Shown here piece after piece: positions 6,851-14,880 of a DNA stretch of 33,949 nucleotides. Each line of letters starts with the position of its first letter. The stretch's first letter is position 1. Position numbers and translations under genes: made by a program. Source of the stretch: Empedobacter sedimenti (GTDB lineage Bacteria > Bacteroidota > Bacteroidia > Flavobacteriales > Weeksellaceae); assembly GCF_030005555.1 (NCBI RefSeq), contig NZ_JASCQG010000019.1, positions 1 through 33,949 of the forward strand, read 5' to 3'. The notes beneath the pieces were generated by a model. It had not been told where the DNA came from. It saw nothing but the letters and a program-made list of their open reading frames with translations, and made no database searches.

Positions 6851-7176
6851 ATTTTTATAAAAAATGTTTGACTTACTAATAAAATAATATTGCTTGAGCT
6901 TCTAACTTGATTTTTTTTCTTTTAAATCTATGGAATTTTAATTGGGACATCAAATAAAAAAGTGAGAATATGTATTCCCCTCTTAATTATAAACTTTTAA
7001 CGATTATTTAAATTATAATGTTAATATCGACTTCACAAAAATAAATTAGAATTATAATTATAAAATGACATAGTTTTTAATAATTTTTAATAAGCTCGGA
7101 TATTATTTTTAATATATAGTATAATATTATTCTTTATTTGTTTTAAAATAGTATATTTGTAAACTAAATACAAGAA
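6851..7176 (+). promoter_or_regulatory. Intergenic region with the promoter of the carotenoid operon
   Basis: A perfect Bacteroidota -7 box, TATATTTG, is at 7152-7159, giving a start of transcription roughly ten bases before the ATG at 7177. A TTG at 7138-7140 could serve as the upstream element, but the spacing is short. TAATAT (7110-7115) and ATATTA (7124-7129) form an AT-rich inverted repeat just upstream that could bind the MarR-type product of the first gene. The rest is AT-rich sequence in which I see nothing else. Confidence 0.55.
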
Positions 7177-7830
7177 ATGAATTTCAAATTAATCAAAGAT
7201 GTAGTTGATTTAATAGAAGAATTTGAAAAAGAAAATACGTGTAATGCTAATGCTTCTATTGATGATTTTAAAAAGTGGATTATTTTAAATAATCATCTAG
7301 AAAGTTCTTGTGATGTTCCTCATTGGATCGGAAAAGAGAAAATGAGATCGCCTGAAAGTGTTATAAGTACATTACTTGTTCATATGAATAGGTATGCGAA
7401 AAGTTATTCAAAATCTGCTATTATAGGATCGGATTTTTCATCTCAAGAAGATTTTATTTACTTAATCAACTTAAAGGCATTTGGGGAGATGACAAAAATG
7501 GATTTGATAAAGAAAAATGTGCATGAAAAACCAGTAGGGATGCAAATTATAAATCGACTAATTGTTAAAGGTTGGGTAGATCAAGCTTCATCTGAGCTGG
7601 ATAAAAGAAGTAAAGTTATTCAAATTAGTTCAGTAGGTTTAGAAGTTCTTGAAGAACAAATGGATAAAATTAGGCTTGCGACACAAATTGTAGCAGGTAA
7701 TTTAACTTATGTTGAAAAAATGGAATTAATAAATCTACTTCATAAACTCGAAGAATTTCATCAAGCAATCTATGAAAAGAATTTTGAAACAGAATCTCTA
7801 TTAAAAGAGGCTTACAAACATATTAATTAA
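7177..7830 (+). CDS. MarR-family winged-helix regulator
   Basis: This 217-residue protein has a MarR winged-helix core at about 85-200. The recognition region M-T-K-M-D-L-I-K-K-N-V is followed by I-I-N-R-L-I-V-K-G-W-V, and the wing carries D-K-R-S-K-V-I-Q-I-S, the D-x-R-s signature of the family. About 75 extra residues precede the core, which is long for a MarR protein. It is the first gene of the carotenoid/photolyase operon, 11 bases ahead of the next gene, so it probably regulates its own operon in response to a small ligand or oxidant. It contains two Cys in the N-terminal extension (positions 22 and 44), which could be redox-sensitive, though that is only a suggestion. Confidence 0.85.
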   Translation: MNFKLIKDVVDLIEEFEKENTCNANASIDDFKKWIILNNHLESSCDVPHWIGKEKMRSPESVISTLLVHMNRYAKSYSKSAIIGSDFSSQEDFIYLINLKAFGEMTKMDLIKKNVHEKPVGMQIINRLIVKGWVDQASSELDKRSKVIQISSVGLEVLEEQMDKIRLATQIVAGNLTYVEKMELINLLHKLEEFHQAIYEKNFETESLLKEAYKHIN

Positions 7831-7841
7831 ATACAACTAGT

Positions 7842-8246
7842 ATGAAAAAGAGTATATTTTTCTTTCTACTTATCTGTTGTTCGTTGTTTTGTTTTTCGCA
7901 AACGAAAACGTATCAATTGTCCAGCCATATTTTAGATAACTCTACAGGAGAGCCTGCACCATCTGTTTCAGTTACATTACAGAAAATGAATGTGGACAAT
8001 TCGTGGACTAAGGTAAGTACACAAATTACAGATAAAGATGGTAGAATAGGGAATTTTTTACCTTATGGTCAGAATAATGACGGTGTTTATAAACTCGTAT
8101 TTCATATTGAATCTTATTTTGATAGAAAAAAGTTGCAAACATTTTATCCTTTTATCGAGATTGTTTTCCATATTAAAGGGGATAAGCATTTTCATGTACC
8201 ATTGACTGTATCTCCTTATGGCTATTCTACATATAAAGGAAGTTAA
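7842..8246 (+). CDS. uraH: Exported 5-hydroxyisourate hydrolase-like (transthyretin-fold) protein
   Basis: This 134-residue protein begins with a signal peptide (residues 1-19, hydrophobic core F-F-F-L-L-I-C-C) followed by a full transthyretin-like domain. The hallmark residues are H29 in L-S-S-H-I-L-D, R68 in D-G-R, H116/H118 in H-F-H-V-P-L, and a C-terminal Y-K-G-S, a conservative variant of the Y-R-G-S tail. The known enzyme converts 5-hydroxyisourate, a urate oxidation product, to OHCU. No urate oxidase or other purine-degradation gene is nearby. Its place between the regulator and crtI (9-base gap) suggests either a periplasmic antioxidant-linked role or recruitment to a new substrate. 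Confidence 0.83.
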   Translation: MKKSIFFFLLICCSLFCFSQTKTYQLSSHILDNSTGEPAPSVSVTLQKMNVDNSWTKVSTQITDKDGRIGNFLPYGQNNDGVYKLVFHIESYFDRKKLQTFYPFIEIVFHIKGDKHFHVPLTVSPYGYSTYKGS

Positions 8247-8255
8247 AAACAAGAT

Positions 8256-9728
8256 ATGAGAAAAAGAATAGCCATTATTGGATCTGGATTTTCTGGTTTA
8301 TCAGCTGCTGCTTATACAGCAAAAGAAGGACATGAAGTACATATATTTGAAAAACATAATCAGCCAGGCGGAAGAGCAAGACAATTAAAAACAGAAGAAG
8401 GTTATGTATTTGATATGGGACCTAGTTGGTATTGGATGCCAGATGTTATACAAGATTTCTTTGAGGATTTTGGTTATACTACTTCTTCTTTTTTTGAATT
8501 GATATCGTTAAATCCTCAATTTGAGATGATTTTTTCTGATGAAAAAATAGATGTACCTGAAAATTTTGAAGCACTAAAAGCAACCTTCGAAAAAATAGAG
8601 AAAGGTGCTGGTTTTCAATTAGAAAAATTTATGAAATCTGCCAAATTCAAATATGAAGTAGGAATGAAGGATTTTGTACATAAACCTTGTGCCAATTGGA
8701 GTGAATTTATTTCTCTTAAAATTGCTAAAAGTGCATTGAGATTAGATTTATTATCTAATTTTAGAGCCTATGTTGCACGGTATTTTAAAGATAAGAAATT
8801 GAGAGCTTTAATGGAGTTCCCCGTAATATTTTTGGGCGCATCTCCTGAAAAGATTCCAGCCTTGTATAGTTTGATGAATTATGGCGGTTATGTACTAGGT
8901 ACTTATTATCCTAAAGGAGGTTTTTACCAACTGGTATTAGCAATGAAAAAAGTAGCAGAAGAACAAGGGGCGAACTTTCATTTTAATTCGAATGTTGAAA
9001 AAATAAATGTAAAAAATCAAAAAGTAAGTTCGCTTCTTATAAATGGTAAAATCCATGAATTTGATGAAGTAATTGCTTCTTCTGATTATCATCATACTGA
9101 AACACTTTTGAACGAAGAATACAGAAATTATACCGCAGATTATTGGAGAGAAAGGACTTTTGCACCATCTAGTCTGATTTTTTATCTAGGTTTTAACGAA
9201 ACAATTCCGCATTTAAAACATCATACACTATTCTTTGAACATGACTTAGATCTGCATATAGATAGCATATACGAAGATAAAAGATGGCCTGAAAAACCTT
9301 TGTTCTATACTTGTTGTCCCTCAAAAACAGATCATTCTGTTGCACCAGAAGGGAAAGAAAATTTGTTTTTACTAATGCCGATTGCTACAGGAATAAATGA
9401 CAGTGAATTTGTACGTGAGAAGTATTTAACGGAAATGCTCTCGCGATTAGAAAAGCATACAGGTACTCAAGATTTACAGTCTAAAATTGACTTTAAAAAA
9501 AGTTATTGTGTCAGAGACTTTGTGTCCGATTATAATGCTTATGGTGGTAATGCTTATGGATTGGCTAATACACTTAATCAAACAGCAGTACTAAAACCTA
9601 AAATGAGAAATAAAAAGCTAAAAAATTTATTTTATACTGGTCAGTTAACTGTTCCAGGACCAGGAGTTCCTCCCTCTATTATATCTGGTAAAATAGTTGC
9701 CAATGAGATCAACAAAATAAAAAATTAA
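8256..9728 (+). CDS. crtI: Phytoene desaturase
   Basis: This 490-residue FAD-dependent desaturase introduces the double bonds that convert phytoene to lycopene at the membrane. The N-terminal dinucleotide-binding motif is I-I-G-S-G-F-S-G-L-S-A-A (residues 7-18), followed by E-K-H-N-Q-P-G-G-R-A. The C-terminal carotenoid-oxidase signature is Y-T-G-Q-L-T-V-P-G-P-G-V-P-P-S, then G-K-I-V-A-N-E-I. Length is normal for bacterial CrtI. It sits 6 bases ahead of crtB, with no other desaturase in the cluster, so this single enzyme must do all steps to lycopene. Confidence 0.95.
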   Translation: MRKRIAIIGSGFSGLSAAAYTAKEGHEVHIFEKHNQPGGRARQLKTEEGYVFDMGPSWYWMPDVIQDFFEDFGYTTSSFFELISLNPQFEMIFSDEKIDVPENFEALKATFEKIEKGAGFQLEKFMKSAKFKYEVGMKDFVHKPCANWSEFISLKIAKSALRLDLLSNFRAYVARYFKDKKLRALMEFPVIFLGASPEKIPALYSLMNYGGYVLGTYYPKGGFYQLVLAMKKVAEEQGANFHFNSNVEKINVKNQKVSSLLINGKIHEFDEVIASSDYHHTETLLNEEYRNYTADYWRERTFAPSSLIFYLGFNETIPHLKHHTLFFEHDLDLHIDSIYEDKRWPEKPLFYTCCPSKTDHSVAPEGKENLFLLMPIATGINDSEFVREKYLTEMLSRLEKHTGTQDLQSKIDFKKSYCVRDFVSDYNAYGGNAYGLANTLNQTAVLKPKMRNKKLKNLFYTGQLTVPGPGVPPSIISGKIVANEINKIKN

Positions 9729-9734
9729 TTCTGT

Positions 9735-10571
9735 ATGAAACAATTATTTGATGAGCTTTCTTATTCGGTGAGTAAGATGACAACTCAAAAATATAGCACA
9801 AGTTTTTCTTTGGGTATTCTCGCTTTAAAACCTTCTATTAGATCGGCTATTTATGCGATTTATGGTTATGTAAGGTTGGCAGATGAAATCGTAGATAGTT
9901 TTCATGGATATAACAAAGAGAAGCTTTTAAAAAGATTGAGAAAAGAAACTTTACATGCATTAAATGAGAGGATATCGCTTAACCCCATCTTACAATCATT
10001 TCAAGAGACTGTAAATTATTATAAGATTGATAAAGAGCTTATCAATCAGTTTTTGAGTAGCATGGAAATGGACTTGCAACAAATAGAATACGACACGGAC
10101 TTATACAAATCCTATATTTTAGGTTCTGCTGAGGTAGTAGGACTCATGTGTTTACAGGTTTTTACAGATGGTAATAAAGATAAGTATGAAGAATTAAAAC
10201 CTTATGCAATGAAATTGGGCTCTGCTTTTCAGAAAATTAATTTTCTTCGAGATTTGAAAGAGGATTATCATATTTTGGGAAGAACTTATTTTCCGAATGT
10301 GGATATAAGTGGTTTTGATAATAAGATAAAATACGCAATTGAAAAAGAAATAGAAGAAGAATTTGATGAAGCGTTGATTGGGATTAAAAAACTTCCAGCT
10401 TCTTCAATTTTTGGTGTTTATCTAGCATATAAATACTATCTTTCTTTGTTTAAGAAGATCAAAAAAAAATCATCCAAAGAAATTTTAAATGGAAGAATTA
10501 GAATAGCTAATTCTGAAAAAGTTTTTGTTGCGTTTAAAAGTTACTTAAGATATAAAGCTGCTTGGTTATGA
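9735..10571 (+). CDS. crtB: Phytoene synthase
   Basis: This 278-residue all-alpha isoprenoid synthase condenses two GGPP to phytoene, the committed carotenoid step. Both metal/diphosphate motifs are visible: D50-E-I-V-D54 and, in F-L-R-D173-L-K-E-D177-Y, the second Asp-rich motif. The stop TGA at 10569 overlaps the ATG at 10568 of the next gene (ATGA), which implies translational coupling. GGPP synthase is not in the window and must be supplied from elsewhere. Confidence 0.95.
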   Translation: MKQLFDELSYSVSKMTTQKYSTSFSLGILALKPSIRSAIYAIYGYVRLADEIVDSFHGYNKEKLLKRLRKETLHALNERISLNPILQSFQETVNYYKIDKELINQFLSSMEMDLQQIEYDTDLYKSYILGSAEVVGLMCLQVFTDGNKDKYEELKPYAMKLGSAFQKINFLRDLKEDYHILGRTYFPNVDISGFDNKIKYAIEKEIEEEFDEALIGIKKLPASSIFGVYLAYKYYLSLFKKIKKKSSKEILNGRIRIANSEKVFVAFKSYLRYKAAWL

Positions 10572-11026
10572 TTAAAATGTTAGGGTTTCTCATTGTGGGA
10601 TTTTTAGGTTTTATAAATCACACTGAGGTAGTTCTAGAAGAGCTAAGGGCTAATTATGCTAAGTTATCTAATGACAAAGAATTATGTGCAAATGTAATAG
10701 TTGAATTGGACCATATAAAAAATAAATCTGCTATTTATTTGGGTTATTTAGGTGGTGCTCAAACAATTAATTCCAAGCATGTATCTAATCCATTTAATAA
10801 GCTTAAAACTTTTAATAAAGGTAAAAAAAATATAGAGGAGGCGATACGTATAGAACCTGAAAATTTAGAATTGAGGTTTATTAGATTATCAGTACAAAAA
10901 AACGCACCCTCATTTTTGAACTACTATTCAAAGGTTGAAGAAGATACGCAAATCTTATCGGAAAATAGGCATAAAATATCGTCTATAAATTTGCGTAGAA
11001 ATATTGAAAAAATTTTAAACGAATAA
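10568..11026 (+). CDS. Unknown exported alpha-helical protein of the carotenoid operon
   Basis: This 152-residue protein has an N-terminal hydrophobic segment (M-L-G-F-L-I-V-G-F-L-G-F) that looks like a signal peptide or anchor, then a soluble helical region. The stretch K-N-I-E-E-A-I-R-I-E-P-E-N-L-E-L-R-F-I-R resembles one tetratricopeptide-type helix pair (A-I-x-I-x-P-x-N). I chose the ATG at 10568 because it overlaps the crtB stop; a TTG at 10562 is also in frame. Position between crtB and the SRPBCC gene shows it belongs to the pigment operon, but no enzymatic motif is present. It may be a scaffold or assembly factor at the membrane; this is inference only. Confidence 0.65.
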   Translation: MIKMLGFLIVGFLGFINHTEVVLEELRANYAKLSNDKELCANVIVELDHIKNKSAIYLGYLGGAQTINSKHVSNPFNKLKTFNKGKKNIEEAIRIEPENLELRFIRLSVQKNAPSFLNYYSKVEEDTQILSENRHKISSINLRRNIEKILNE

Positions 11027-11029
11027 GTG

Positions 11030-11488
11030 ATGAAGTACCGTTTGTATAGAGAACAACAGCTGTATTGTGATATTGATACAGCTTGGCGATTTTTTTCTTC
11101 TCCAATGAATCTTTCGGAAATTACACCAAAAGATATGGCTTTTACAGTTTTGTCAGAAGATCAGGATCAGCCAATTTTTGAAGGTATGCTCATCGATTAT
11201 AGTGTGTCACCACTATTGGGTATTCCTTTGAAATGGCAGACAAAGATTATTCAAGTAGATCCGCAGCAAAGCTTTACAGATTTTCAACAAAAAGGACCAT
11301 ATAAATATTGGAAACATTTTCATGAATTTATTCCCAATGAAAAGGGGATTTTAATGAAAGATACAGTAGAATATGAGCTTCCTTTTGGAGTTTTGGGAAA
11401 TGTTGTTCATTCTCTTTTGGTGAAAAAAAAATTAAATAGAATATTTGATTATCGTCATCAAGTATTAAAGCAATTGTTTAATACTTAG
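11030..11488 (+). CDS. SRPBCC-fold (START-like) protein
   Basis: This ~152-residue protein has the SRPBCC/polyketide-cyclase-like pattern. An early strand R-E-Q-Q-L-Y-C-D-I-D-T-A-W-R-F-F-S-S-P-M-N-L is followed by I-T-P, a central G-M-L-I-D-Y, W-Q-T-K-I and the late D-T-V-E-Y-E-L-P-F-G. Such domains bind hydrophobic ligands in a deep cavity. In this operon a carotenoid or isoprenoid ligand is an obvious guess, but no ligand can be read from sequence. I used the ATG at 11030; a GTG at 11027 directly after the previous stop is the alternative. There are 4 bases to crtZ. Confidence 0.8.
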   Translation: MKYRLYREQQLYCDIDTAWRFFSSPMNLSEITPKDMAFTVLSEDQDQPIFEGMLIDYSVSPLLGIPLKWQTKIIQVDPQQSFTDFQQKGPYKYWKHFHEFIPNEKGILMKDTVEYELPFGVLGNVVHSLLVKKKLNRIFDYRHQVLKQLFNT

Positions 11489-11492
11489 GTGT

Positions 11493-11951
11493 ATGAATTT
11501 ATTTTTAGTATTGCTAGTATTTGTACTTATGGAGCCTGTTACATGGTTTATTCATAAATATGTGATGCATGGATTTTTATGGTTTCTCCACAAAGATCAT
11601 CATGATCATAGCCATAAAGGATCAGTTGAAAAAAACGATTATTTTTTTGTGATATTTGCGATTCCGACTATTGCTTTGATGTATTTTGGTTCGCTCAATA
11701 GTTATAATTACTTATTTTTTGTTGGGGTAGGAATTATGCTTTATGGTATGGCGTATTTTTTTGTGCATGATGTTTTTATTCATCAACGACTGAATTATTT
11801 TAAACGAATAAAGAATCCGTATTTTCTTGCTCTTCGTAGGGCTCATAAACAACATCATAAGCATCTAAATAAAGATAATGGAGAATGTTTTGGGTTTCTA
11901 TATGTTCCTTTCAAGTATTTTAAAATGTACTTTAATTCTGCGCAAAAATGA
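11493..11951 (+). CDS. crtZ: Beta-carotene 3-hydroxylase
   Basis: This 152-residue integral membrane di-iron hydroxylase of the fatty-acid-hydroxylase superfamily converts beta-carotene through beta-cryptoxanthin to zeaxanthin. The histidine boxes are all present: H21-x4-H26, H33-K-D-H36-H37, H92-D-V-F-I-H97, and H118-K-Q-H121-H122-K-H124. Hydrophobic segments at the N-terminus and around residues 50-90 are membrane spans. Its stop overlaps the start of the lycopene cyclase gene. No ketolase (crtW) or other modifying gene is in the cluster, so the predicted end product is zeaxanthin. Confidence 0.93.
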   Translation: MNLFLVLLVFVLMEPVTWFIHKYVMHGFLWFLHKDHHDHSHKGSVEKNDYFFVIFAIPTIALMYFGSLNSYNYLFFVGVGIMLYGMAYFFVHDVFIHQRLNYFKRIKNPYFLALRRAHKQHHKHLNKDNGECFGFLYVPFKYFKMYFNSAQK

Positions 11952-12649
11952 TGTCCTATACTTATATTTTGATTTTATTTTTTACAATAATTATTTGTTT
12001 CATATCATCCTTTGATTCTCGTATTCTTTTTCACCGTCATTTTGGAGCTTTTTTTAAGGCAGCACTTGTTGTAGCTGTTCCATTTATTGCATGGGATATT
12101 TGGTTTACAGCTAAAGGAGTGTGGTGGTTTAATACAGATTATACACTTGGTTTTTTTATAGGAGGTCTACCTTTAGAAGAATGGTTGTTTTTTATTTGTA
12201 TACCATTTTCTTGCATATTTACTTATTTCTGCTTTGATAAATTTTTTAAATTAAATAGGCTTTCCTGTTTTAATAATCTGATTGTTTTTTTTAGTGTGAT
12301 TGTTTGTTCAATTGTCGCTTTACTTTATTATGATAGAATTTATACCCTATTAACAGCTGTTATAACATTGGTTGTTTTACTGTACTTACACTTTGTTCGT
12401 TGTGTAAATTGGATAGGAAAAGCTTCGTTTGTTTTCACTATTCTTATGCTTGGTTTCTTTCCTGTAAATGGTATTCTAACAGGTACAGGATTAGAGTCGC
12501 CAATTGTAAATTATAATCCTGATGATTTTTTGGGAATCAGAATGGGAACTATACCAATAGAAGATTCTGTGTATGGATATACGCAATTTCTTTTAGTTCT
12601 CTATTTTTTTAAACAATTTAAATCAAAATCTCATGAAAATGAAAAATAA
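11948..12649 (+). CDS. crtYcd: Lycopene beta-cyclase, fused CrtYc-CrtYd type
   Basis: This 233-residue membrane protein is made of two homologous lycopene-cyclase-domain halves in one chain, the type found in Bacteroidota and archaea in place of FAD-dependent CrtY. The repeated acidic motifs are P75-L-E-E78-W in the first half and I-P203-I-E205-D206 in the second. Several membrane spans surround them. It cyclises both ends of lycopene to beta-carotene, the substrate for CrtZ upstream. The start at 11948 gives a 4-base overlap with crtZ; a second in-frame ATG follows immediately. The 3-prime end overlaps the lipocalin gene by 17 bases. Confidence 0.92.
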   Translation: MMSYTYILILFFTIIICFISSFDSRILFHRHFGAFFKAALVVAVPFIAWDIWFTAKGVWWFNTDYTLGFFIGGLPLEEWLFFICIPFSCIFTYFCFDKFFKLNRLSCFNNLIVFFSVIVCSIVALLYYDRIYTLLTAVITLVVLLYLHFVRCVNWIGKASFVFTILMLGFFPVNGILTGTGLESPIVNYNPDDFLGIRMGTIPIEDSVYGYTQFLLVLYFFKQFKSKSHENEK

Positions 12650-13196
12650 AATACTATTGAAAACAGCTTGTATAGGATTGTTAATATTTTCCAATTCATG
12701 TTCCTCTATTCCTAAAAAGGCAGAAGCTGTTCGAAATTTTGAAGTTGATCGATATTTAGGTACTTGGTTTGAAATCGCTCGTTTAGATTTTCGTTTCGAG
12801 AAAAACTTGGATAATGTGTCCGCTAACTACACTTTTGATAAAAAAGGAAATCTGGTGGTTTCAAATAGCGGATTTAATAAGGATAAACAAGTATGGAAGC
12901 AAGCTATAGGTAAAGCAAAATTTAGAGACGGTAAGCAAATTGGAAATCTAAAAGTAAGCTTTTTTGGACCTTTCTATGCTGGATATAACATAATTGCTTT
13001 GGATGAAAACTATCAATATGCATTGGTTATAGGTAAAAATCTAAATTACTTATGGATTTTATCTAGGACGCAAGATATTCCAGATAATATTAAAACAAAC
13101 TTTCTTGCATTAGCTTCAGAAATTGGTTATGATATATCCAATTTGGTTTGGGTAGAACATAATCGAAATGATAATCCATTTTTAAATGAAAAATAA
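12633..13196 (+). CDS. blc: Lipocalin lipoprotein (Blc-like)
   Basis: This 187-residue protein has a signal sequence ending at a lipid-attachable Cys (S-N-S-C23-S-S), then a lipocalin beta-barrel. The G-x-W signature is in D-R-Y-L-G-T-W-F-E-I-A-R, and the bacterial Blc pattern continues with V-S-A-N-Y and F-F-G-P-F-Y-A-G-Y. Blc proteins are outer-membrane lipoproteins that bind lipids such as lysophospholipids. In this operon the cargo might be an oxidised lipid or a carotenoid, which is inference. The 17-base overlap with the cyclase gene and 11-base overlap with the photolyase gene show tight coupling. Confidence 0.9.
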   Translation: MKMKNKILLKTACIGLLIFSNSCSSIPKKAEAVRNFEVDRYLGTWFEIARLDFRFEKNLDNVSANYTFDKKGNLVVSNSGFNKDKQVWKQAIGKAKFRDGKQIGNLKVSFFGPFYAGYNIIALDENYQYALVIGKNLNYLWILSRTQDIPDNIKTNFLALASEIGYDISNLVWVEHNRNDNPFLNEK

Positions 13197-14484
13197 AATT
13201 TCCATTTTTTGGTTTCGAAGAGATCTTCGTTTAGAAGATAATGTTGGGCTGTACCACGCTCTTTCATCTGGAGTTCCTGTGTTACCTATTTTTATTTTTG
13301 ATGAAGGTATTCTACGACAACTGGATGACAAGAAAGATAGGAGGGTGGATTATATTCATCAAGCGCTTCAAAAGATTAATAATCAATTAAAATCTTTTGG
13401 GACAAGTCTCGATGTATATTATGGTGATCCTTTCAAAATTTTTCAGCAACTTTCTACTGAGTTTGCTATTCATTCTATATTTTGTAATCGTGATTATGAA
13501 CCTTTGGCAATTAAAAGAGATACTTCGATTTACAATTATTTTAAGTTATTTAACATTTCGTTTAAAGCATTTAAAGATCAGGTAATTTTTGACAAGAAAG
13601 ATATTTTAAAGAAAGATAGTTCTCCTTATACAGTATATACGCCGTATGCAAAAAAATGGAAACAAATTTTGAAAACAGAAGATTATAAATGTTATAACCC
13701 TGATTACAGTAAATTTTTGAAAACAGAATTCAAAGCGATTCTTTCACTCAAAGAAATTGGTTTTTTAAAAACATCAATTTTATTCAAACAGCCAAAGCTA
13801 GATAAGGAAATTATTCAAAATTACCATAAATATAGGGATCATCCTGCTTTACAATTTACGACCCAATTAGGTATAGCTCTTAGATTTGGAACGATTAGTG
13901 TACGAAAATGTGTTGCGTTAGCGATAGAGCTAAATGAAACATGGCTAAATGAATTAATTTGGAGAGAATTTTTTATGCAAATACTCTATCATTTTCCATA
14001 TGTTGTTCACCAACCTTTTAAGGCTAAGTATAATTATATTAAGTGGAGGAATAATGAGCAGGAATTTAAGCTATGGTGCGATGGGAAAACAGGTTATCCT
14101 ATTGTAGATGCAGGAATGAGAGAGCTTAATCAAACTGGTTTTATGCATAATAGAGTAAGAATGATCACAGCAAGTTTTTTATGCAAACACCTACTCATAG
14201 ATTGGCGTTGGGGAGAGGCTTATTTTGCTTCAAAACTAAACGATTATGATTTGTCTGCAAATAATGGTAATTGGCAATGGGTTGCTGGATCAGGATGCGA
14301 TGCGGCACCTTATTTCAGAGTCTTTAATCCAACTCTTCAGACAGAGAAATTTGATAAAGAATCTCTTTACATTAAAAAGTGGGTATCAGAATTTGAAACT
14401 GATGATTATCCTTCTCCTATAGTTGCTCATAATTTTGCTCGAAACAGAGTTTTAAGCATTTTTAACGAAGCATTCAAGAAGTAA
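13186..14484 (+). CDS. phr: Photolyase/cryptochrome family protein
   Basis: This 432-residue flavoprotein carries an N-terminal DNA-photolyase alpha/beta domain (W-F-R-R-D-L-R-L-E-D-N at residues 9-19) and a C-terminal FAD-binding domain. The latter has L-I-W-R-E-F-F, K-T-G-Y-P-I-V-D-A-G-M-R-E-L, M-H-N-R-V-R-M, and N-G-N-W-Q-W-V-A-G-S-G. These are the class I CPD photolyase signatures: light-driven repair of pyrimidine dimers using FADH. A cryptochrome role as light sensor cannot be excluded. As last gene of the carotenoid operon it fits a shared light-protection programme. No obvious terminator follows. Confidence 0.93.
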   Translation: MKNKISIFWFRRDLRLEDNVGLYHALSSGVPVLPIFIFDEGILRQLDDKKDRRVDYIHQALQKINNQLKSFGTSLDVYYGDPFKIFQQLSTEFAIHSIFCNRDYEPLAIKRDTSIYNYFKLFNISFKAFKDQVIFDKKDILKKDSSPYTVYTPYAKKWKQILKTEDYKCYNPDYSKFLKTEFKAILSLKEIGFLKTSILFKQPKLDKEIIQNYHKYRDHPALQFTTQLGIALRFGTISVRKCVALAIELNETWLNELIWREFFMQILYHFPYVVHQPFKAKYNYIKWRNNEQEFKLWCDGKTGYPIVDAGMRELNQTGFMHNRVRMITASFLCKHLLIDWRWGEAYFASKLNDYDLSANNGNWQWVAGSGCDAAPYFRVFNPTLQTEKFDKESLYIKKWVSEFETDDYPSPIVAHNFARNRVLSIFNEAFKK

Positions 14485-14880
14485 AATGAAAGAATAATAA
14501 TGATTTAAAATATTAAACGATTATAATATATTTTTCTACATTTTCTGCTTTTGAAGAATTAATATCAAAACTTCACTACAAGGTATCTACATCCATACTG
14601 AAATTTCAATCTGGATTCAATTAAGCACCTTATTGTCTTTAGTAAAAGTGAGGTTTGTAAAAACTTTCTATCAAAGATTTAGATTAAAAATAATGAATAA
14701 TAAAAACACTTATGGACAAGAGTATTTTGATTGTTATAAAACAATTATAAATATTTCCGATTTGTAAATGTTGTAATGCATTAATATACAAATTTCATTT
14801 AAATTGTAAATAGAGTTGCATGTTTATACATTTTTTTAATTATTTATTAAAAAAAATTAGTAACCATAAAAGTAAATAAA
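14485..14880. other. 396-base AT-rich intergenic region before hemH
   Basis: No convincing gene is present. Near the hemH end, two similar blocks each open with TTGTAAAT and close with ATACA, at 14762-14791 and 14804-14830. The first contains the 10-base palindrome TAATGCATTA (14775-14784). They could be paired regulator sites for hemH, but no known consensus is matched. I see no clear terminator for the photolyase gene and no TAnnTTTG box. Confidence 0.3.

Noticed and set aside
14521-14630. Short + strand frame after the photolyase gene with protein-like composition
   Set aside because: No start codon and only about 36 codons with no recognisable motif.
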